A stretch of DNA of 64,000 bases from Actinomortierella ambigua (lineage: Eukaryota; Mortierellomycota; Mortierellomycetes; Mortierellales; Mortierellaceae). The notes under the pieces were generated by a model that did not search any database, was not told the origin of the DNA, and saw only the letters and a list, made by a program, of their open reading frames with translations. Location of the stretch: positions 4,353 through 68,352 of the forward strand of contig JAAAJB010000099.1 in assembly GCA_016098155.1 (NCBI GenBank). Direction: 5' to 3'. This document shows, piece after piece, positions 1 to 13,079 of the stretch (position 1 is its first letter; each line of letters opens with the position of its first letter). Made by a program: the position numbers and the translations under genes.

Positions 1-1197
1 GGGGGGTTTTGTTGGGGGTGGGGGGGGGTTGGGGGTTTTTTTTTTTTTTTTTTTTTTGGTTGGCTGGGTGATATTTGCCCTGTCTTGGCTTAGCTTGACA
101 TGTTACGTCTCTATGGGAGGAGGGGGTAAACAAGAAGAGGTCGTTGGGTGGAGTGGAGTAGAGTGGAGTGGAGTAGGGTGGCGCGGAGTGTGGTCTGTGT
201 TGGATGGATCAATCAATTAAGCTATCACTTTACAACGGCCATCATCATCGATCCCATCACCCCGAGGAGAGGGAGCGGGGAGATGGGGGTTGTATGGAGA
301 AGCGAAGAGGGGGGAGGGAACACCCAAGCAAACCCGCTCAAGTCAAACAGAGGGCAAGCAAGCGGCAGCACACAATGAATGGACATCCTCATCCCCCTGA
401 GACTATTTGTCATTCTTTCTGTTCCCCCCTTTAGTAGAAGTTGTAGGATGGTGGCAGTAGTTGTTCGATAGTAGCAGTAGTGGGTGGGTAGTAGGTAGAA
501 CTGTGAATGTGTGAGATTGCTCCCCTTTGTACTTGCTGCGTGTCCACCACTCTTCCCCCCCTCCCTTTCCCCCCCTCCTCCTTCTTCCTCCCTCCCTCCT
601 TCCCTCTCCACCCCCCTGTGCGCGTATCAGCATTGCACAACAGCAATGCAGAAGTGATGTTGTTTGGGTAGAGTAGTTGTTGTTGTTGTTGTTGTTTGGT
701 TGTTATTGGATTGATTGCCACACGCAATGTGCAAACTCTGTCTCTATCTTCACTCCCTCTCTCTCTTTCGTTGTCTCGCGTCTTGACACAATAATTATTA
801 TTCTTATTATTATTATTCTTCTTCTTCTTCTTCTTTCACTCATTCTTCATCCTCCTCTCCCTTCCCCTCCCCCCCCCCCATTCAAGTTTTCCTTTGTTGT
901 TTGCCCTCAATTGTGGAGTTGAAATTCATCTGCAATCCCTTTTTTGTTTCTCATTGTACTTTCTCCTGTCTGTCTGTCTGTCTGTCTGTCTGGTCTGGTC
1001 TGGTCTGGTCTGTCTGTCTGCCTTTCTCTCTTTCTCCTCCTCTTTGTCTTCTCTTTCTTCTTCTTCCTCCACCTGTTCTTTGCTCTCTCACTCATTCTCT
1101 GACACACTCACTCACTCTCTCACTCTCTCACTCACTCTCACATACTCTCACATACTCTCACTCTCCCCCCTTTTTTTTCTTACTTTCCATTTTCGCA

Positions 1198-1244
<47 letters not shown>

Positions 1245-1270
1245 TCTCCCTTTCTCTCTCTCTTCCTCTC
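1..1270. other. Simple-repeat-rich upstream region and leader
   Basis: No gene is supported here. The start is G- and T-homopolymer rich (T run about 36-57), followed by a degenerate GGAGT pentamer array (about 150-187), a TTG array (about 677-702), TTA/TTC arrays (about 797-835), a CTGT/GGTCT array (about 965-1012) and a long CT tract (about 1199-1262) that stops just before the ATG at 1271. From about 907 to 1270 there is no ATG on the plus strand, as expected for a pyrimidine-rich fungal 5' leader. The short open frames are low-complexity translations of these repeats. Confidence 0.7.
1201..1262 (+). repeat. CT dinucleotide tract directly before the first gene
   Basis: An almost pure CT/TC run ends 9 nt before the ATG at 1271. 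CT-rich tracts just upstream of start codons are common around fungal transcription starts, so it may be part of the core promoter or leader rather than inert microsatellite. Confidence 0.75.
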
Positions 1271-1453
1271 ATGGACCACGACAGCACGCCAACATCCCGT
1301 CTTGACCACTTGGCCCAAGTTGCTACTTCGCCAACACACGCTCATTCTTCTTCCTCCTCCTCCTCCTCTGCTCATCATCACCACCAGCACAATCACCACC
1401 AGCCCTACCGCCATCACGCTCACTCCCACTCCCACTCACACCACCCCGATAGT

Positions 1454-1484
<31 letters not shown>

Positions 1485-3394
1485 ACAACAACAACGGCAA
1501 CCACCGCTTGCAGCAGGCTACTCCCTTGACCACCCCCGTCCACGCCGAGCATCCACACCACCACTATCCTCCTTCGTCGTCGTCGTCGTCGTCCTCCTCC
1601 TCACATCCTCACAAGCACGGCGATCCAGACCGTGCTCATTACCCGGCCACCTCCAGAGACTCTCACGGCGATCATCATCACCCGAGCCACCACCTCCAGC
1701 ACCAGCACCACCACCACCACCACCCACACCATCAGCATCAGTCCGAGCCCAGCTGGGGCATGTCTCCCATCACTCCCACCACCACCCGCAAGTTCAACAG
1801 AATGGCTATCCACGAAGTACTCGACAGTCCGTCAGCATCCGCATCCCAGGGGGGCAACAACAGCGAGGACTACCCTCCGCACGGGCACTCATCCTATCCG
1901 TCTCATCCCTCGTCCTATCCAGACTCTCCGCCATACAAGCGCAAGGGATCTCCTGATGAGTCTCTGTCGGACCCTCCCTCCTACTCACGGTAAGCAGACC
2001 CTTTTTCTTTCTTCCCCTTTCTTTCCTTCTCTCTTTTTTCTTTTCTTTCCTTCATTGTACATCAAGACTATGCACAAGCTGGATAGCTGTCTAACGGACA
2101 CATGCGTGCCCAGCCGGGGAATATGAGATTCATGTAAACTGTAAAAAAAAAGGCGGTACCGGGAGGAGGGTCACAGGAACAAATATCGGCAATCCAACTC
2201 AAAAGGGGAGAAGGATACCGCGTCGTCGTATAAGGAGGGGAAGAAAGAGAGGAGAGGAGAGGAGAGGGGAATTGAGAATGGCTTTCTTGTCTGCCACACC
2301 TGTTCGAACCCCATGCCCCACGGACGCACACTCGCACTCACTTGCACCCCATCCACTCACACTCGCACACACACTCACACACAGATACACCCACATACAC
2401 CTACACAACCAAATGCACATGGCGGCAAAGCATATGCGGAAAAGAACTAGGAAAATGAGTAATGGAGAGAGCAGGAGGGGTGGCAGTTCGCAAGTCCCTG
2501 TCAAAGGGTGCGTATTGTCGGGCTAATACACTCGCAGGGCAAGCTAAAATTGATACTCGCCTATCCGTTCAAACACTGAGAGCCGACGTATATGTATTTA
2601 TATATACTCCCCCCCCCCATTTGAGAGAGGGGTCATATAAATTGGCCAACACCCCTTCTCGCCTCGTCGTGATTTTCCCCTTCCTGCCCGCCCACTCTTG
2701 CCTCTCCCTACCCCCCCCACACACACCTCTCTCTTTCTCTCTCTCTCTATCCTTTGTCCTTCTCTCTCTCTCTCTCTCTCTCTCTCCCTCTCTCTCTTCT
2801 GTCTCTTCCTCCTCCTTGGCGTAGTCCCTGCCTTTGTCCAAGCTCTTTTTATTTTTGGTTCGTCCTTGATACCATACTGGCTCGCTGCTCTCACTTTTTT
2901 TTTCTTTTGTTCTTCACGTAGCAAAGAGTGCATGTTTTAGTTGTCCGGGGGGGGGGGGGGATTCGTAGACAAGAAGAGAGTGTGAGCAACGGCCGCTTTC
3001 AGAGAGGAGCAGCGAGCGGGGAGAGAGAGTGTGTGAGTGAGATAGAATGAGCGAGGGAGAGGGAGACAGGAAGGGAGGAGGGGGGGGGGACGGGGCCGTT
3101 GAAGATGAGCTGAGCAGGAAACACACTATTATTGCACCTTGTGGTGTGTGTATGTTGCTGGATGGTCATTAATTATTATCATCGTTTTTTTAATTGGTTT
3201 GCAATTTGCACCAACTAAACCATCCCCAATCCAACCAAAGCAAACGAGGAAACAGCCCCCCCATTGACCCCTGTTCTGTGTCCTATCTCTTTTTAAACTG
3301 TTTGATTAGATCGCGGCCAAGGGGTGATCTTCGCCATCATCACTCATCCGACCATTATCAGCACCCCTACAACAACACCGGCAGTAGCAGTAGC

Positions 3395-3432
<38 letters not shown>

Positions 3433-5274
3433 CGGCCATCCGGCGTCTCACAACCCGTCTTCGCACCACATGCCGTCTTCGCACCACCACCATCACCCTC
3501 GCGCAGTCTCGCCTCGCCATCGCCAGGAATCGCCCATGCCGCTCTCAAACTCAGAGGAGGACGAGGAGGAGTACAGAAATTACAAAAAGCGCCGTATGGT
3601 TGCCTCTACCAGCAGCTCGTCTGCTGCGCTTCCTCCATCCGGCTCCGCTGCCGCTGGCGGCCCAGAGGTCATGGATCAAGTTCGCCACACCTTGTCGCTG
3701 AAGCAGCAGCAAAAGGCTATCATCGAGTCTCGTCAGCAGCAGGGCCAGCATGGCGCTTCAAAGTCTATCTCTGGCCCTTCGTCATCATCATCATCAGCAG
3801 GACCTTCTTCCTCGGCATCAGCCCAGTCTGGAATCAATGGCAGTAACAGCGCCTCCGGAGCATCAAACAATGGCAAGGAAGGCAGCACGAATCCGCCCGT
3901 GACGGAGAAAAAGCCTAGCGGTATCTCAGTCTTCCATGGCAGCGCCTCATTTGCTGCACTCAATCGTCGCCCATTGTCGTCTCCCAAAAACCCCAAGAAC
4001 GCCAAATCGCTCACTATCTTTGCACCATCGTACTCAGAGTCGTCGCTGACCATTCATTCAGCACCGCTTCAACCCTCACATCCTCATCCCGCCTTTAATG
4101 GCGGTGTGGGCATGGGTATGAACCCCATGACTTCTCACGGACACCACCCTTACTTTCCAAAATCATACCCTCCCTCAACCCTGGCTCAGCAGCAAGCACA
4201 GGCAGTTCAGCAGGCGCAGCAGGCCGCACACCAACAGGGACTCCATTCTCCTCGCACGGCTGGCCATATCAAAAAGTCATCGAGAATTGCCCCCCGAACA
4301 GCAGGCCTTTCATCTACCAGCGAGAGGTATGTATTCACTGAGAGGATGATAGAGTTTGGAGGAAGAGGAAAGGGAAGAGAAAGCATAGGCTCTGATTGTG
4401 TATGCTGACATGGTTACACTTTGGCTCGTAATACCTTTTTTTTTTCTTTAGCTCTGGAACGCTGCCAGCTCCCATCTTATCGTCGCATACAGGACCTCTT
4501 CCTTCGCCATCATTTTTCCCTCACCCTTCGACACCATTCCATCCTGTTGGCACCTCCAAGCAGGCTCTGATGGACACTGTCTCTAATCTGTTTGATCAAG
4601 TTGATTCGAGCAAGAGTCTGAAATATACCCTGGAAGAGCAGATTCGCAAGTCGGCTCAATTGCTCCAGACTCTGCAATCGAGTGGCTCGATGATCGAGAC
4701 CTTGGTCCGAGGACAGTTCAAGGAGTTGGAGAAAGGCGTCATTGACCGATTCGAGGGCGAGATTGAGCATCTTGTGGCACGAGTGAAGCAGCTAGAGGAG
4801 CAGGCTGGGTTGACTCCCCCGCTCCGCAAGGTGAGGACGCCCAAGGCGTCTCCTTTGTCGTCTTCCAACTCGTCTGCACAGGCGTCCTCCACAGCAAACA
4901 ACACATCATCATCGGCTGCCACAGCAGCGTCTGGCAACAGCGCCCAAGGAGCAGCAGCAAGCAGAGCATCTTCGCCTTTGTCTACGAACAAGATGATGGT
5001 GGAGTCGCCTAGCGAGTCGCTGCCTTCACCACCGGCCAACGGTAGCTCTGCTTCTTCATCCATGTCGGTCAACGATAGCACCTTGCCTACACCACCACTG
5101 GCGAAGAGCCAGGGCTCTGGCATGGACATGGATATGGATGATCCCCCTGCGGCGGCGGCTGCGGAGGAGAAGTCTGTATCTACTGCCAAGACGGCGGCAG
5201 CAGCAGAATCCACCTCGCCCTTGAAGCAGCTTGACCAACGCATTGCGGCTCTGGAGCAACGCCAGGAGCAGTAA
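1271..5274 (+). CDS. Uncharacterised Ser/His/Asn-rich protein with C-terminal coiled coil (852 aa)
   Basis: Exons 1271..1989, 3310..4326 and 4452..5274. The phases join exactly (CG|A, then AG|C), with GTAAGC and GTATGT donors and TTAG acceptors. I do not recognise a named family. Residues 1-165 are His/Ser-rich. A more complex patch containing RMAIHEVLDSP lies near 168-188. An Asn run is near 268-281, an acidic patch followed by KKRR near 325-335 is a possible nuclear signal, and KSLTIFAPSY is near 471-481. From about 618 to 700 there is a well-formed helical, coiled-coil segment (DTVSNLFDQVD, then LEEQIRKSAQLLQTLQSSG). The tail is Ser/Ala-rich with a DMDMDDP patch. The basic patch and coiled coil suggest a nuclear scaffold or transcription-linked protein, which is inference only. 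The first intron is 1320 nt, so an internal start in exon 2 cannot be excluded. Confidence 0.75.
1990..3309 (+). other. Unusually long first intron (1320 nt) of the first gene
   Basis: Predicted from the donor GTAAGC at 1990 and an acceptor at 3308-3309 that keeps the frame. It contains a CT microsatellite (about 2738-2800), a 14-nt G run near 2947 and a GA-rich stretch (about 3010-3090). The rest is low-complexity. No coding sequence was found inside it. Confidence 0.55.
2738..2800 (+). repeat. CT microsatellite inside the first intron
   Basis: A nearly pure CT run with only a few interruptions lies within the predicted 1320-nt intron. It resembles the CT tract that precedes the start codon at 1271. 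Confidence 0.8.
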
Positions 5275-5686
5275 GATTTGCCCTACAGACACAGCGCTTC
5301 CACCCAACCCATGGACGGATCCGACGATGCTCCTTGAGGATCTAATAACATTTTTTCTGAAAAAAAAAACTCTTCTACCAAATGACCCAAAGTTTTCACC
5401 GTCTTTCTTGTTCTTGCCATTTTGCTTCTGTTGTTTCTTTTTTCTTGCTTTGCTTCCCTTTAACCTTACCAAAGAATCATTCGAAAAATCTAACAACATG
5501 AGAGGTTCGAACAACTGTATCATTCTTTCTTTCTGTCTTGCTTCCGTCCATTTGTCCTGTTGCTACCTCATTTTTTTTCTTTTCATGCTGATGCTGCCTC
5601 CCTCTTCATCGTCTCCAACCTCGCTCTATCCCCATTTGTTCCATAGTTCATTTCCATTCTTGTCCTGTCCACTCCCATTTTTTGGC

Positions 5687-5692
5687 AATAAA
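5687..5692 (+). terminator. Poly(A) signal AATAAA of the first gene
   Basis: A canonical AATAAA lies 413 nt after the stop codon at 5274, in a T-rich 3' UTR, on the same strand as the gene. Confidence 0.6.
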
Positions 5693-5948
5693 AATATATG
5701 CTATCGGCTTCAAACAAACAAACAAACAAAACCCTTGGGCGTTTTTTCTTGGTCATCCGTCCACGAAATGGGCATCTTGGACCCTGCAGGGTCCCTATCG
5801 ATTGTAACAATCATTCATCCCTTGTTGAGCAAACCAAAATTGATCGTTGGAATCCATGCAAATTCGCTGATCAAATGTGATTAATTGCGATAAAAAAAAA
5901 GAGAGAAACTGAAAGACTGAGAGACTGAGAGTAGGGCTGAGAGACATT

Positions 5949-5994
5949 CAGACAGATAGACAGACAGACAGACACGAACAGACAGACAGACAGA
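5949..5994 (+). repeat. Imperfect ACAG tandem repeat
   Basis: Repeated CAGA/ACAG units with one interruption, in the intergenic desert. It is the strand complement of the CTGT array near 965-1000. Confidence 0.7.
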
Positions 5995-7227
5995 CAAGCA
6001 GAAATTGATCACGAGTGAACGGATGGAAGAGGATCCCAAAGTGGTCCCATAAAAATAACAGCAAGCATCAAGGCCCTCCACCCCCTGCTGCGGAGCGTCA
6101 TCGGTTTTCTTTCCATGATATAGTTTGGAAGAAGCGTTCTCCCCCCAGGGTACAATTATAATCGTAATAGCAGAGCCGTTATTTTTCAGGGGCTTCAATA
6201 CCATTTTCGTGACACCTTTCATGACCTAGAGTTATTTTGAGCATACACAAAGCTACCATTGAAGAAGACGGGAAAAAAAGTGTATACCCTCGGAGTGTTC
6301 TCGAACGTAAGGAAGTTTGAGGAGAAGCTAGAGGAGTTGAAGAATGTTGAGCTCTGTAGCACAGTGAGGTACTTATGCTCTTTTTCGCATCTAAAATGTG
6401 GGGAGCGAAGAAGGAGAGGAACAAACTACCATGAGCAAGTAACAGGGGACCCAAGACAATTAAAGTGAACAAATGTATGTACGTAGTCAGCGCTATCGCG
6501 CGACATTGACAAATACATATCCCCCTTTGCCAATGAAGGAAGGTATATCATTTCATCTCAAGAGTGCTCAGAATTTCCAACATAGTTGGCCTGCAATATA
6601 CTTGCAGAGCAGGGTGAGTGGGTGTGTCACATTGGAAGAGAGGGTCAGCCGCTACAGCGGATAATTTTTTTAAGACCACGATGGGGGTACAGGCTACATG
6701 GCTCTCCCAACAATGATAGATAAATAAGCGTTGGGTTTGCAACTGGCGTCGTCAATGATACTCCTGGACATGAGAGAGGGAGAGGGAAAGGGCTAGAGCG
6801 AATGTTTTTTTTTTCAGGGTAAATCCAAAGTGCATGTATTTTTTTTTGTGCGTCTGCATGGCGTGTACAAAAGAACTAGCCTTTCCCTTTTGAGTTGTCT
6901 TGAAGGTTGAGTAAAACATGACAAAGAGCGTTGCCGGAGGATAAAGGAGAAGGACTTCAACGGAACCTCAAAAAGAGTACCGCGGGAACGAACCCTCCAA
7001 ATGAGAAGCTATAAAAAATTTGGCTGAATTACAGGTACCAACAACACATGGGACAAAAAGCTATGTACGAAGAGAAGAGCCGCCTCAAGGTCCAGTCAGG
7101 GCAGGGAAGGGGGCGGTTTAGATTTGCAAAAAAGCAAAAAGGTCTCGGATTGATGCGCCCAACCCTAAAATCGCACTACTACTAACTACGTAGTGCTGGG
7201 CTGCTCATTCTTCCACATTTTACCTAT

Positions 7228-7259
7228 CACACACACACACCCACAAACACACACATACA

Positions 7260-7290
<31 letters not shown>
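7228..7290 (+). repeat. CA microsatellite
   Basis: CA repeat with a few T or C interruptions. The last 24 or so bases are a perfect run. Confidence 0.85.
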
Positions 7291-8046
7291 TTCACTTCAT
7301 TATTTTGGTCAGAACGTACTCTTCACGATATAAGAACGTTGCAAAACTATGAATGATTGTCGTCATCAGCGGTGTTTTCGTCTACTCCACATCATCGAGG
7401 TCGTAGTATGAAATCAAATCCAAGAATAATGTATGAAAGTGTTTGTGTGTGTGTTTTTTCAGCTCCCTGGGTACTTCTGATAGTCGGGCTTGGAGTCATT
7501 AATCCAGCAACCGCCATTAGAGCCTCGGATAACAAGGGCTGAGGGCGTTCGCCCAAGAAACCAAATCAGGCTGATATGATGAGGTTATCGGCGCTCCGAT
7601 AGGGCCTTAGATGAAGCATTTGGAAGCCGCCAAGGTAAGAATAATAAGTGGGTGATTTCGAAACTTTTTTTTTTTTTGTAAGGTTCAAGGGTGAATCACG
7701 TACCCATTTTGACAATGTTGAGAGTATGAGTGTTGGAAGAGTAGTGGGGCGGAAAAAAAAAAGCTTGGAGGGTTTGACTGGGTGGGAGAACAAGCATCCG
7801 GTCTCAGAGAACTAAGAGACAAAAGTTCTCAGATTGTGGAACAAAAAGTAACCAGAGACTTGTTTTCTTGTTCCTCTGCTGGGGCGATAGGAGGTGAACG
7901 AGAGCTCCTCCGTGTGTCTAATAATCCTATGCTGTGGATATCACATATTCCCGGTATGGCTTGTCAATTTAATTCATCACTGGAGCGCAACGAGGACTGC
8001 GCAGACCCTGCTCAGGCTACTCAGAGAACTGTATTCTTCACCATCC

Positions 8047-8075
8047 TTGATCAGTTGATCAGTTGATCAGTTGAT
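8047..8075 (+). repeat. Short tandem array of TTGATCAG (3 copies plus TTGAT)
   Basis: Three exact tandem copies of the 8-mer TTGATCAG followed by a partial copy. Each unit contains the palindrome TGATCA, so the array is a row of evenly spaced two-fold symmetric sites. Confidence 0.85.
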
Positions 8076-9589
8076 AACAGGGCTGATAGTTCTGTTTTTA
8101 TAAGTAGGAGTTGTATATCGTGCTCAACGTCTGTATCTTTGTCTTTTGTTAGAAACGTAGCATCGGTTATGTGTTTTTTTTCTTGCCTTTCTTAGGTTGG
8201 TTGAGTGTTACACGAAAACACAGATTCGCAGCGTCTTGGGGTCACAGAGTACTACGGTGATGGGTAAGATGAGACAGGGCGTGTATCCACGTCTGGGAAA
8301 GAGGTTGGTGATGGCACACACACACCTTGTTGGCGGCTAATTTCCTGCCCGAGCCCATTAGCCTATTCTTCTCCGCATATCCGAGGGTCAAGAGTAAGGG
8401 CGCGAGCGAAGGAGGGAGGGGGGGGGAGCCAGAGACACGCATCCCGCTCCGTACGTGGCTCCGAAGGCTACCCAGCCAGCAAGCATCTTGATCGTTTTTG
8501 GGCTTTCGGTGGGCCCAGACCCTTCCAAAGGACCGTTTTTTTCCATTTTCTTTTCGCCCTTTTGTTTTAAAAAAGAAAACTTGGACATAGCCCTGTCGCA
8601 TCAGACTTTTACACTATTTTTTCCCAATGTACGTACCTTGGTTTCATGCACGCACTCGAACGTTGCAAGATGTACTCAGAGTTTAAGACATTGACCAATC
8701 CTCTCATCTAACAATCCCAGTAGTTTCTGCCGAACCACTGAGCTGGGTGATGTTCCCCCACTTCCTTTTGTCCAGATAGCGCTATCCTGTGCACACAGCC
8801 TTGATAGTGGGTAACGCTGGCAAGAGAGGGAGCTGGGCACCACGGGCTCCTATGGTTGGATGTCGCTGAAAGTTGAGTTCCTTATCCTTTGAAACGCGAT
8901 AAACGGCAATCAAAGGTATTCCATCTACGTTTTCTTTCTGACATTTATTTTTCAAGACCATACGATGAGAGCGATGGGAAAAGAGTTGATCACAAGAGAG
9001 AGTAGAGAGAGAAGCATCGACCACACTTTTTTTTTTTTTTTTTTTTTTGTGCCTTGCATCAATTTTCTTGTGCAGGGGCTTTGTGGTGTATGTCTCTCTC
9101 GATCTCTCGCTGTCGATGTGCTGTGTGTTTTGAAAACGTTGGGCTGCTTGTGTTTGGCCGTCATTCAGAGTGTGCGTGTGTGTTTATGGTGAGCATGCAG
9201 CCTTTTCAACATCGAGTTTCGTGCACGAACCAACTCGCTAGTAGTTCTAGTTTTGGTCACCAAACGATGGCTACAAAGCAGGTTCCCCCTTCTTTGTAGC
9301 AAACTGCTGTAACCGTGTAAGAAAAAATCTGGGGGAGAGACACAACAACAAACAAGAGCTGTTGTGCTTCTTTGTTCTCAGGTACCCTCAAAAGTACCAG
9401 GGCGCAGTGTACGGTACTGTACACTGCTGTACGAGGAAGGCTTATGACATCAACGGCTAGTTTTCTATTGGTTAGACAGATAGGGAACACTGAAGGGTTC
9501 TCGTGGAGAGGGGCGAGAGAATTGGCGCTAGTAGTCTACAGCAGGATGAAAGGTGCAAGGGCAAAACCCTACGACAGGGTTTTAAAGAG

Positions 9590-9616
9590 GAAGAAGAAGA
9601 AGAAGAAGAAGAAGAG
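9590..9616 (+). repeat. GAA trinucleotide repeat
   Basis: About nine GAA units in the desert region. It would encode Lys in the local open frame, which looks otherwise random, so no protein is claimed. Confidence 0.75.
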
Positions 9617-12600
9617 GAGCAAGACTGACGAAGAAGCTAGCGAAGAGGTGGCAAAGATTGGACACCCAACAAGAGCATTTTTTCACAGCAATGGCTGCAG
9701 TACCAATTCGCCACCAATCTTTACCTCAAGGACTCATTCAATTAGAGAGAGAATATGCCCAAATTTGGGAGTGCCCCGTCTTTATTTGCATGCGCATGAA
9801 TACATCTTTGGTATAATAGCAGGTCTATATTTGAGAACTGAGCTTTTGCCGGACGAATCCCATCGAGAGAGAGAGAGAAAAGACCGAGCAGCAGCATAGT
9901 TTTGTACAGTCTGCGAAAACAACAACAACAACAAACAAGCCCAGCAGCTCAGGTATTGTTCATGCATAATCGTCATCGACTCCTCAAGACTACCAAGGTT
10001 GGGCATATCGTGGGTAACCAACAGTTGAGTATTTCACCGAACAAAGAAAAACTAGTTCTGGTGCCAGATCTACGACTTGGAACTCAAAGAAAAGACATGA
10101 TGCCGGCGAAAAAAAGAGATAAGGTCGGCTAAGGGCATCAAGTGGAAAAAATGCTGAATCATCTGAAATATAACCTAGAAATGTATCCTATGCACCGCCT
10201 TCTGAGGGAGTCGGCGCCGACCCCCTCCCTTCACTCTCGCTGCTCTATTTGAAAAGCTCTCCGAAGCGGTATCTCGAGGGCCGCGTTGTGCAGTGAATCG
10301 GCATCGAGATTTGGTTCGAAAAGTGACAGAGCACTTCTGCCACGCACTTTAATTTGGGGGGTTGGTCTTATGATCAGCCTCGGCACTTCTAATCTTCTGC
10401 TGGTTCTTTTGTTGATGCTGGCGAGATTCTGAAGTGCTTGATCAAGCACATCCGAGCACAAGCACGAGCAAGAAGAAAAGTTAAACGAGAGAAGCATGGC
10501 AACGTAGCAAAGAGAGAGCGAGAGAAAGAGAAATAAAAAAACATTAACTCTTTTTGTTATTGCATTTTTTTTTTTTTGTTATTGTCGTTCGCCTCAAGGT
10601 CAACTAGTACTCGTACCCAAACGTGCATGCATGTCCGATTTCCCCTCTCCCTTTCCCCCAAAAGAAAGAGGACTGAGCACTCTCCCAGTTTGTCAAATCC
10701 ATTTTTTGGAGCATCACAAAAAGAGCGAAAAGGAAAAGAAGAGAATGGGAAATGGCGCTGATCAGGTGTTGTTTGGGTTGACAAACGAGAAACGACAGCG
10801 TTTGCTATTGCTCAATATTGCAGCATGTCCCGTGGTCCTGTGTTGTACACCATGGCAATGTATCCCCCACATTTAACAAGCCAATGGTTGCCCCACAACA
10901 ACACCAACACGAACATTTTCTTTCTCCTCCTCGCTCATCCGATTATCGGGTGTTACCTCCTCGCATTTCCGGAACCGGGATAGGCTCTCTCCTCCTCCAG
11001 CCATTCGCTGGCCATTTTCTCCCTCAGACCTCAGGCGACGCTCTTCTCCTCCCCCCCTCTCCTTCCCTCTTCTCAGATGACCCCTCCTTCCGTTCTCTCT
11101 CACATGTCCGGCGGTCTCCGGAGAACCCATTACGAGAAATCGACGACTAAAAAGATGAGGAAAAAAAGTGGGGCTCCTCTCCCCTCTCATGCTTTCCCTC
11201 ACTAAAAAGAGTCGCTGGCTTTCCCTTTTGGCTGTTCAGCCCTTTTTTCTTCCCTTTCCACTAATAGAAAGTTCTTTTACTTATGCTGGGGGGTGCTATG
11301 AAAAGACCGTTATCCAAGCAAACAACAACGTGACCATCGCATCACAGCACATACGAGAGAACACACATGTCTACACCTCTCGGGTCACCAAAGGTATCTT
11401 GTTTGTTACAGCGATGAAGCTCATCGGTGAAGCCCGTTGTTTCGTAGATCGTCGAGCCTCAGAAACAAGCAGTACAACCGATGGTGGACGTTGTGTGGCC
11501 AAGTCTTTCAGCTTCCTAGTTTGTACATTCCATTGCTGTTGGTCTGACCCCCTAGTAGGATTTTCGCCATCGGCTCGTGTGGAAGTCCGCTAAGAGCGTA
11601 TTGGTGCCGCGTTACGATACTCTTTGCATTATTGCTGATTATCGGCCGAAGGGAAAGGAGAGAGGGGGAAGGGGGGAGGAGGAGAGAAGGAAGGACGCGG
11701 AGGGGACGGGGGGTGAGGGGAAAGAGTGAAAGAATCGAGAGAGGGGGGTCTAGCCCTCTCACGTACTGAGACTTGCGGAGAACGTTTTCGACACCTGTCA
11801 AGTTGAACTTAACCAATGGATACTGGGCTTATGGGGAATCATTCCCCCACAATCCCACAATCGCCCTTTACAATCCCGGAGAAAGAACAACCTTACGCTT
11901 AATCTCTCGTAACTTTCTAGTCAGAACTTCTCTACAGCCCCCTTGCAAACGGTACGTTCATCTTACCCTCTAGAAATCGTGCCGTTAAAACTGTTTCCGG
12001 CTTTAGACCCCTCTCGCCTCTTCCCCCAACCTGGAGTTTTTGTTCACCCGGGAATGGAAGGGGAAGAGTGATCCCATAATCCCTTTTGCCTGGCCAGGAA
12101 CTTGGACCACACACCTCGTTATTGTAGTAGTAAAAGCAAAAGCGCACTACCAAAGAAAATGTGTAGTTCTTGCGGTGTCATCCTTCGAGCGATTTTTCTT
12201 CTTTTTCTTCTTTTTCTTCTTCTTCTTTTTTATTTCACCTTCTCTTCTCGTCGCGATTCACACAACAGAAAAAAAAAAAAAGAGAAAGGAAAAAGGAAAG
12301 GGAAGAGGAGGAAGAAAGGCTTTTTTTTTCGTCTCCTTTATCCTGGGCGCTCGGCACTCCCACAAGTGATTGAATATATGCGAGGTATGGTCGATAACAT
12401 AACGCGAAAAGCACCAACCACGATGAGCAGGAAACACCAGTGATTGTAGTGTGCGACGTAAATTAATCGACACGAAATGTAGATAAACAATGAAATTTAA
12501 CAGAACATTTTCTCGCCTCTGTCATCCCTTGCTTCAAGATTACTTTCGGATCGGACCTTCCATTACTGGAAAAGGGATTGATCCTACCTCCCCCTTCCAC

Positions 12601-13054
12601 TCCCTGCAAATGCTCAAAATGCAAACACGCGTCTTTGTGACCTTTACCAAACCAATTATTTTGCAGTAGTAGTAGTAGTAGAGAGAGAGAGAAAGAAAGA
12701 AAGAGAGAGAGAGGACCTGGTTTTCAATAAATTTTGGCGGTTAGCAAGGGAGAAGAGATGCCCTGCAACTGAAGTCAAGGGGGAGAGAGAACACCCCAAT
12801 TAGAGATTCAGCGACCGTCCACAGGCCAAACCACTGGTTGGAAGGAGAAAAGCTTGCCGTGGGAGAAGAGCAACAAAAGGGAAAAGGGGCGGAAGGAGAG
12901 ATGAAGAATACGAACATTAGCAATTGAGTGCACAAATGAAAAGCGAATCGTCTAGAGTGCTATGTAGGGGAAGGAGAGAAGGATGTGGGCAAAACATCTT
13001 CGTGCCACAAGTGGGGAAGAGAAGACGAGTGAGAGCTCGAGTTCACATCCTGCA

Positions 13055-13079
13055 GTGGTGGTGGTGGTGGTGGTGGTGG
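13055..13079 (+). repeat. TGG trinucleotide repeat
   Basis: About eight perfect TGG/GTG units in the intergenic desert, without a supporting gene model. Confidence 0.8.

Noticed and set aside
36..57. T run as an RNA polymerase III terminator
   Set aside because: No A/B boxes or structured RNA precede it. It is part of a homopolymer-rich stretch at the window edge.
4656..5243. Minus-strand open frame of 195 codons
   Set aside because: Antisense of the Ser/Ala-rich C-terminus of the first gene. Its Ala/Ser/Leu-rich composition follows from the repeats on the plus strand.
7155..7170. Telomere-like CAACCCTAAA
   Set aside because: A single partial copy in internal DNA. There is no tandem TTAGGG array and no telomerase RNA template context.
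9372..9899. 175-codon plus-strand open frame with a Lys run
   Set aside because: The Lys run is a GAA/AAG microsatellite. The rest looks random, with no splice partners and no start context.
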